Part shown: positions 57,362 through 64,000 of the stretch, piece by piece
Layout: each line of letters opens with the position of its first letter
Numbering within the stretch: the stretch's first letter is position 1
From: Polytrichum commune
Taxonomy: Eukaryota > Streptophyta > Polytrichopsida > Polytrichales > Polytrichaceae
Assembly: GCA_950295325.1 (NCBI GenBank)
Contig: OX485805.1
Span: 39,793,501 to 39,857,500 of the forward strand
Length of the DNA: 64,000 nt
Direction: 5' to 3'
Notes under the pieces: model-generated
The model's database searches: none
The model's input: the letters and a program-made list of their open reading frames with translations, nothing else
Told to the model about the DNA's origin: nothing
Made by a program: the position numbers and the translations under genes

Positions 57362-57869
57362 TAAGGGCCACTTCACACACGAGCCAAGAGCCGTGACCAT
57401 GAAATTGTGAGAGCCCAAAAGAACGTGTCCAAGGGCCGTCCTAACACACCTCCAAGATCATGTAGTGTGGTCACGGATTCTCAAGTGTAGTGTGGTGAAG
57501 TCATATGTGACCGGGCCCTCAACCAAATGATCTTTCAATGAATTTCTATTCACGCGGGTCCTTACACATGATAAAGTAGAATAAATCAATGGTTGTGAGC
57601 ATTCGGAGTGCCATGGTCTCTCGGTTTTGTGTTAGGCCTACCTCCAAGAGGTGGTTTTTGAAGATAATCCATGTGACCATGAAACATGAATCATTGGATG
57701 CCATGTAGGGATCCATGTAGACTTTACATCCATCTTGCATTCACATACTTTGTCGGTCCCTCAAGCGTAGTGTGAAGTGAACTTGGATTGGCTCCGCCTT
57801 TTCCACCAATGAGAGTGCTTGAAGTGTAATGGTCACATGCTCTCAGTCTCATGTGTGAAGCGGCCCTAA
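57362..57869. mobile_element. TAGGGCC-type TIR element, copy d (inverted)
   Basis: Left TAAGGGCCACTTCACACACG, right complement TTAGGGCCGCTTCACACATG. The reverse complement of copies a and b with the same internal landmarks (TGCCATGTAGG, CTCCGCCTTTTCCACCAATG). 508 bp, non-coding. Confidence 0.7.
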
Positions 57870-57889
57870 GGCATGCAAATGTTATTCAA

Positions 57890-58710
57890 TATTTTTCTTA
57901 ATCATATACCTATATTTCATTTGTGTGGGGTTAGGTGAGGATAGATGAACAAGCATGTGATAGGAGAAAAAAAACACTTGTATAAAAGAGATTGAATTAT
58001 GTCTTCAAACTTCATTAATTGTTTCAAACTTAATAGTGAACACATTTGGGAGGATATATGTATTAAGTCAAACAATCAACAATCATGCACTTCCAATAAC
58101 CATAATTAAATTGAGGGGGGGGGGGATGGTTCTCAATCTAATTTTTGTTGATGTTTCATTGTAGATTTGCTAATGCAACACAAGTTATGTTGAGTAAATC
58201 TAACTAGTAGAAGGTGGAGAATGTGACAAACAAATGAAATAACACCCACATACCTTATGGGTGCAGTAATGGTACAATGGAATCCAAGGCGATCAAGCCT
58301 TCATGGGTCTTAAGGTAGATGGGTTTAAAGTGGCTCGTTTCCTTAATCGAACCCCTATATATTGATTGGTATGTGGTTCGGTGAGGATCAAACGGCAAAC
58401 ATTGTAAAGACACATGTTTAAAAGAGATTGGGCTATGTCTTCAAATATCAATCGCCACTCTACAATCAACAATGAACACGATTGGAAGGACCCATATATC
58501 CAGTTTAAAAACCAACAAACATGCATTTTTGATAACCATAACCATAACCAAATCAGGGGAGGTCCAATTTTCGATCCGGTTTTTGCATGTGTTTCGTCAT
58601 AAATATGCATATTCAACGTGAGTTCAATATGCATGTCTATGAACTAATTGGTATAAGCAGGAGAACATGAAAAACAAACCAATTAACACCCACATACCTT
58701 ATGTCTTACT
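57890..58710. repeat. Dispersed repeat family H, copies 2 and 3
   Basis: Two diverged copies in direct tandem (57890-58265 and 58335-58710) share head ATACCTATATTTC / CCCCTATATATTGATTGGTATG, then AGATTG..TATGTCTTCAAA and CATGCA..TT..GATAACCATAA. Each ends with AACACCCACATACCTTATG. Confidence 0.6.
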
Positions 58711-58969
58711 ATACCATGGGTGAAGTGGATAGTAGTTTGCATCTTGGCTTTGAAATGTCGTAGTTATGGTCAAAGCTTTCTATGGTGTTAAAAGTGCGTG
58801 GACAAAGCCACTTGACGAATTGAAATTTTCCACTAAATTTTCACTTTGTTTTATAGTCTCTATGTTTTGAAACAAAGCTCATGATTGAAGTGCATTGAAA
58901 ACAATGCACAAAGCATGGTTCAACTAAAAAAGAAAAGAAAGAAAAAATGCTAAGTGATTTTTCACTTGC

Positions 58970-61200
58970 GTGAAGCTAAACCCGTTCGTCTCTAGGAAGT
59001 ACATGTGTTTGGCACATGTAGGTAGGAGGGTTTTGGCCAGCTTATGGAGCTTGGCTTCCAAGTGGGGCCTTGGATGTTTTCATATTTATATGGGGGTATT
59101 CATCTTATTAGGGATTTTTGTGACTATTTGGTTATGTGTGAATTTTAGTTTGGTGGTTGCATTGGGACTTGATTGCGTTCTAGTTGTTTTTTTTCCGTTA
59201 ATTAAGGACATCGTATGTTAAATATTGGATGGCAACTTGGCGAAGTTTATTCCATTAGTTTGTTGAGTAAGTTCTTGGGGATGCCAATAAATTTATACGA
59301 GTTTGTTATTGGGGTGTGTATGGCTCCCAAACTCCTGTTGTGAGGAAGACTAAGGCATTGACTTGCCAACCTTGGGCACGAAGTTGTTTTGTGGGTAAAT
59401 TTGTTTTTGTAGTGTTTTTTCCACAATTGAGTTTCCAATGTATCTATCATGACAATATGCAATGAACTTCTTTGGGTTTCTTTTTTCTAGGGAGTGTTAA
59501 ATATCTCTAGTTTAGTCAATCGTAGTACTATGTGTTATGTATCTTCTCTACAACCATAGTAGTCAGTCTGGATGGAGGTTATAGATGTGCCTTGGCGGTT
59601 GTAAATGTGGGTTAAGGTGAGTGGACATGTACTGTATATATGTTGGTTTAATTTTGTATTCTTTTGAGTTATATTCTTGGGTGAGGGGTGTAAAGTGAGG
59701 TATTTCCAGGGTGGGGTTGATGTATCCTTTGGTATGTGGATGGTTGTCTAGGGACAAAGTTCTTCTATGTGGCTTGGATGGTCCGGTGTTGTTTTTGCAA
59801 GATGCATTTGTGCAGTTCTTGAGGTTGTGTTGGTAGGTGATGTTAATGGGGTTGACGGTGTCAATTGCAGGTGCCCGATTTGTGTTGCATGTTGAGTTGT
59901 TGTTCCATTTGGAGTGGAATTGTTGATTCTAGATTGGGTTGCCCATTAATCTTTGTGAGTAATATTTTGTTGTCTAGGGTTTCAAATTTGGGGGATCCAT
60001 GGGTATTGGTTTCGCCTTGGAACCCCTTGGCCTAGGTCATTTGAGGGGGGGCTAAGGGTCGTGGATTGTCGATGAAAAGAGGATGTAGGTTTGTTGTAGA
60101 GTTGGTTTGATTTATTTGGAAGGATTTAGTTATATTTGTCTTTGAATTATTGTTCGATTAGTAATGTGGTGTATGACATGTTTTGTAGTTGTTGGAGGAG
60201 TGTGATGTTGTATGTGAGGTGTGTTGTGTAGGTGTTATGGCAGTGATTTTGTGTTAGGGCAAGGTATCTTGGTTTTGCATATCATTCATTGTTTAGTAGG
60301 TTTCAGTGGAAAAGGTTGTGTCAATAGATTCCATGCGTATGCATATTGTTTCCTAAGGAAAAAATGGACTTGACTATTGATGATCTGGCACATATGTGGT
60401 GATTTGGGTTCGGGAGATTCAAAGATCCTTTGTTTTGGTACCAAGTTGTCATGGGATCATTAAGTCGTTAGTTTAGTTATTTGCCTAGGCATATTGCATA
60501 GTCTTCAATGAGTAGAGTCCCCCTACACCAAGATTCTTTTGAGGGAGATGGATTACGGTGTTGCACCGTTGCACCGTTGCAAGTGCATAGTGGGATGTGG
60601 CAGGCTTGTGTTGGTTAGTTCGATGTGAAGTCTATTCATTTTTTGATGTCTAGCATAGAGGAAGGGGCCACAGAAGGCATACCAACTCCATGGTGGATTA
60701 TCATGCCTATATTTTTTTTGGGTCTAATAGCGGTGAGGGGCACAAGGAGTAATGTACTTTGTTTCTTTTACTTTTGTGTTAGAATATTGTTAAAGCTTCC
60801 ATTTTAACAACACACTGAATCGGATGCCTAGGTTTGTGTATGGCTCATGTTGAGAGAGGGTTGGAAAGGTGATCCATTTTATATGTGATGTTGGTTGGTT
60901 GTAGGTAGGTCGTGAAGGCTACTACTCCTAGTTTGGTTATGTTTGGACATCATATGAGGGCACATTTGTTAAGGTTGAGGTTCGTGCTTACCCATTCCGC
61001 AAATTGTTGTAGTTTATATCTAATTCAGGTTGCATGTGATTTATGTTGTCCGTGATTACAGCTATGTCATCACTATAGATAATAGTGTTGCTCATGGATT
61101 TGGAGGTGGAAAATTGATGTCCAAGTTTATCATGTTCTAGCCATCGTCGTAACGGTTCTAGGAATATTATGAACATGTAGTCGGTTCATGTGTCTCTTTA
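58970..61200 (-). pseudogene. LINE relic with reverse-transcriptase YSDD motif
   Basis: On the minus strand, MFIIFLEPLRRWLEHDKLGH is followed by FSTSKSMSNTIIYSDDIAVI (YSDD at about 61066-61080) and MQPELDINYNNLRNG. This is the order of RT motif B to motif C (YADD) with the following helix of non-LTR elements. Downstream sequence to about 59.0 kb has strong G+T bias on the + strand, as expected of an A/C-rich LINE coding strand, but is broken by many stops. RT sequence upstream of motif B is absent, so the copy is probably 5'-truncated at about 61.2 kb. Confidence 0.65.
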
Positions 61201-61509
61201 TATGATTCAATATAGAAAAATTGTAATACATATCTAACGTACCATGGGGAAGCGACAAAACATACTATGGTTCAAAAGCTCACCATAACTGCACTCCATG
61301 CATACTAATGTAAATGCTATATTCTACGATAAAGATGAGGTCGGCGGACACAGCTAGGCCATGCACCGAGAGTTGTCTCCTTTTAGGGGTAATCTCTATG
61401 GGCCAAAGGATCTAGAAATCTCTTAGGGGGAGGGACAAACTAAAGGAGGTCGGTGTATACTTTGGGATAGTGTACATCTTGCTTTAATGTAGTAGGTTCT
61501 AGCTGCACC

Positions 61510-61781
61510 ATCTAGTTAAGAGAATTAGCTAACTAACAAGTTAGTGAGAATTAGTTGACTAAAATTACAGCTAACTAAACCATGGCCCCACCATCTAGTT
61601 AGAAGAATTAGTTAACAATGTGAGTTAGAGAAACAAACTACCGTAAAGGGCTCTCTATTCCAACGCAAAATAATTATTTTTCTATTTAAATTGCCACGTG
61701 TCATGCTCACATTTGTCACGACACTTATATCCCACATTACGACACATGTAAAGATGAAATAGGGAGCCCTCTACAATAACT
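61510..61781. mobile_element. Short TIR element beside a local duplication
   Basis: CCGTAAAGGGCTCTCTATTCC (from 61641) and the complement of GAAATAGGGAGCCCTCTACA (to about 61774) form imperfect inverted ends of a small MITE. Just upstream, ACCATCTAGTTAAGAGAATTAG (about 61510) recurs as ACCATCTAGTTAGAAGAATTAG (about 61590). Confidence 0.5.
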
Positions 61782-62765
61782 CATAATTGCAAGCTAACCG
61801 ATCACACAATTGCACATTGCAATTACCACTAACCAAAGGTTGACCAATTGAAGAGAGGAGGTAAGGTTGCTTGACCAAAGTTTTGCTCAACTTGTCCAAG
61901 TTTTCATCATGACGCTAATTATGATACATTATCATTATGTGGTCCACCGTGACACCGTATGTGTTTTATCATAAGATTATATTATTTAATATAATATGAA
62001 CATTGACATTATCTCTTAATAATATTTTATCACTGAAAATGTTTTTGTATAATCTTAAATGTATGCTAAATTGAGGATGATGTAAGAAATAGTGCGGTCC
62101 ACGTCATAGCGGAATGGAGAAGAGATGGGGGAAAATGAAAGGTGGGCATTCGAGACATAAAGATGGGCTAGTCATTTGTAAAAGTTGGTTAACGCTGGGG
62201 GTAGGAATGACTTAAGATTAATTCACAAAAGCAAGGTCCCCAAAATTAGTTAGTTTTTGCTTTGGTAACTTTTACTTAAACCTTAATTTTCACTAGGTGG
62301 TCTGGCCGTGGGATAGATTAGCTCTCACATAGGCTCACTGCCTCCTATGTTAGTTGACTCTCTTAACGAGGCAATGCATGCATAATATAGCTAATTTAAG
62401 CGGTTACCTTAACCGAAGCCTTAACCGGGATGTACATGTAGACCCTTAGAAGGCTAGGCCTTGGGTTAGCCGCCTCGACTCTAAAGATTAAAGTGATGGT
62501 TTGTAAGCTTTGTGATGGTTTGCTCCAAACCCCTGAGAGGCCCCATGCGCTACACCCTTTTTCTTTTCCTTTTTTGGATGTAGTATGATATTTGTGAATG
62601 TCACTCCCAATAAAATTTGGGAGAAGAGAGATAGAGAAAAGAATGTTGGTGTTAATTACTTCGTAATAAAAATGGCATTCTTGATAAAAAAGTTATAGCA
62701 ACTTGTAACTCCCAATGATAACCCACACTAATAGAACTAATCAGTGTACATCTTTCAAAATGATA
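61782..62765. other. AT-rich intergenic DNA
   Basis: Nothing recognised. Confidence 0.5.
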
Positions 62766-62974
62766 ACTACGCTAAACATGATTAGGGTTACTTATCGTTT
62801 GGATTTACACAGTGCTATATATTTCTATTATCGATGTAATGTTTTACCAAGTAAAAATGTTAATGTTCTATATTCTCCAAACTACCAATTTCAAATATGA
62901 AATATATAGTAAATATATATAGCATTGCATAATTTCAAATAGGAAGAGACACTAAATATCATATTTAGTGTAGT
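62766..62974. mobile_element. MITE family F copy
   Basis: ACTACGCTAAACATGATTAG to CATATTTAGTGTAGT. Shares CGTTTGGATTTACACAGTGCTATAT, CAAGTAAAAATGTTAATGTTC and CAAATAGGAAGAGACACTAAAT with the copy at 24845-25073. Not inside a G element here. Confidence 0.65.
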
Positions 62975-63139
62975 CATAGTAATATGTGGGTAATATGCAA
63001 GGGCAAAACATAAGTCAGTGATTAAAAGAAACCCAAAATGAACCTTAATATTGGGCACATGATTTGAGATATTGGGCTCATGATTTGAGAGAGGGCCTAC
63101 ATAACAACTTCACATTGCAACCCAAAAAAAATGATTCAC

Positions 63140-63365
63140 ATATATAAATAGAAATATACATGAGAGATTTCTTTGCACTTGGAGTTAAGCATTTTTATAA
63201 TATTTGATTGCTAATGTAAGTTTATACTAAGTAAAGATGTTAATGTTATAGTGTTCAAACAACCAGTTTGACATTTGTTGGTAGAAAAATAGATCTATAA
63301 TAAAAATTTATAGCACAACGTAAGTTCAAATAATAAATGAGACTAAACTTCATAAACGGTGTATT
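63140..63365. mobile_element. Diverged MITE family F copy
   Basis: The internal block TAAGTAAAGATGTTAATGTTA and the right part AAATGAGACTAAACTTCAT match family F. The left end is eroded. The remaining 630 bases to the window end hold nothing recognised. Confidence 0.4.
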
Positions 63366-64000
63366 GATGCATACACATTGTAGAACAATATATTATAGGG
63401 GAAAGAAAAAAAAAACAGAAGCATGTAATGGCAAATGTAATTGCACATATTTTGACAAATGTTCATGTCAAAATACCACTTTAGATGAGTGTTTTCCACA
63501 ATGACACAAATGACATAGAACATAATTGCATTTACAACAAGTGACAAACGTCACATCTAAGGTTAGTCTATGTCATTTTTATCACAACGCCCATATATAT
63601 AACTACATGTGTGCAGTTCCATAATGTTGTGAATTCATGCATAAGTTTGGAGTTACTTTCAACATAGTTTATGGGAACTTTGTCTTGTTTGAATCATATC
63701 TATACATGTGGCCTCTACATTGGCGGCTTTGGGTGGTTTGAATACAATATGGCCATTTTTGGCATGTGTTGTAATAAAATGTAGTCTTGGAACTAGGAAA
63801 ATTCAAAACGAATAATTATTGAGAAAATTGAGCAAAGTTGCAAGTGTTATGTACATTCAACATTGATTATTTTACTTTATATCTTTTCAGAAAATGGATG
63901 TGGGGTTACGTATTAAGAGCCTATACTATTGGGCAATGTTACTTTAAGCACAAAGAAATTACGACATATCAATTTGGATAAGATGACAACATTGTAAGGA

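Noticed and set aside
57049-57380. Possible organelle-derived or conserved coding fragment on either strand
   Set aside because: Looked more complex than its flanks, but I could not match it to any plastid or mitochondrial gene with confidence.

Overview
The window looks like nuclear DNA of a streptophyte (green plant lineage). The signs are AT-rich intergenic DNA with a GC-rich gene island, spliceosomal GT-AG introns, short elements of Stowaway, PIF/Harbinger, CACTA and hAT type, decayed non-LTR retrotransposons, and an FCP1-like HAD protein with a DLNG motif. I cannot name the species. There are no bacterial operons, no CRISPR arrays and no intact tRNA gene.

Region 1-7,783 is the striking part. 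A GC-rich multi-exon locus on the + strand has exons at 328-1653, 2019-3350, 3511-4998, 5490-6302, 6422-6775 and 6912-7244. The introns that can be called with confidence (1654-2018, 3351-3510, 4999-5489, 6776-6911) are all phase 0. The exons encode, in order, a ParB-like DGQH domain, a permuted DNA-methyltransferase-like domain with a degenerate motif I, an acidic/coiled-coil/proline-rich linker, an FCP1/NLI-type HAD domain, and two low-complexity basic exons. In-frame stops at 562 (TAG), 4876 (TAG) and 6300 (TGA) mean it is a decaying copy, several genes, or something spliced in an unrecognised way. A 22-bp palindrome (TTTGGGTCG arm, 2-nt centre, CGACCCAAA arm) occurs at least 13 times between 20 and 5041, in introns and twice inside coding sequence. 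Diverged relatives lie at 6857, 7412, 7512 and 7601. The locus ends at 7783 with a terminus reading CACTATATTCGTTAA on the minus strand. The same terminus, with about 180 bp of adjoining sequence, recurs at 53,270-53,451 and stops at the same base. I infer that the locus is cargo of, or encoded by, a CACTA-like transposon whose other end lies outside the window. A second methyltransferase-like exon (53,687-53,886) lies close to the small copy.

Region 7.8-15.3 kb holds a hAT transposase relic (8.1-9.3 kb), a coiled-coil gene that looks frameshifted (11,275-12,042) behind a duplicated upstream region, and two protein-like exon candidates on the minus strand (13.05-13.77 kb).

Region 15-64 kb is AT-rich repeat-derived DNA. 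It contains an internally deleted LINE (19.0-19.5 kb), a 5S rRNA-derived pseudogene (21.55-21.67 kb), nested MITEs, a possible tRNA-derived SINE head (26.5 kb), three 381-bp tandem repeats (28.65-29.79 kb), a transposase-like C-terminal fragment (33.6-34.0 kb), six TIR elements beginning TAGGGCC or close variants of it, several fold-back elements, and a minus-strand LINE with a YSDD reverse-transcriptase motif (about 59-61.2 kb).

All family assignments are by eye. No database search was possible.
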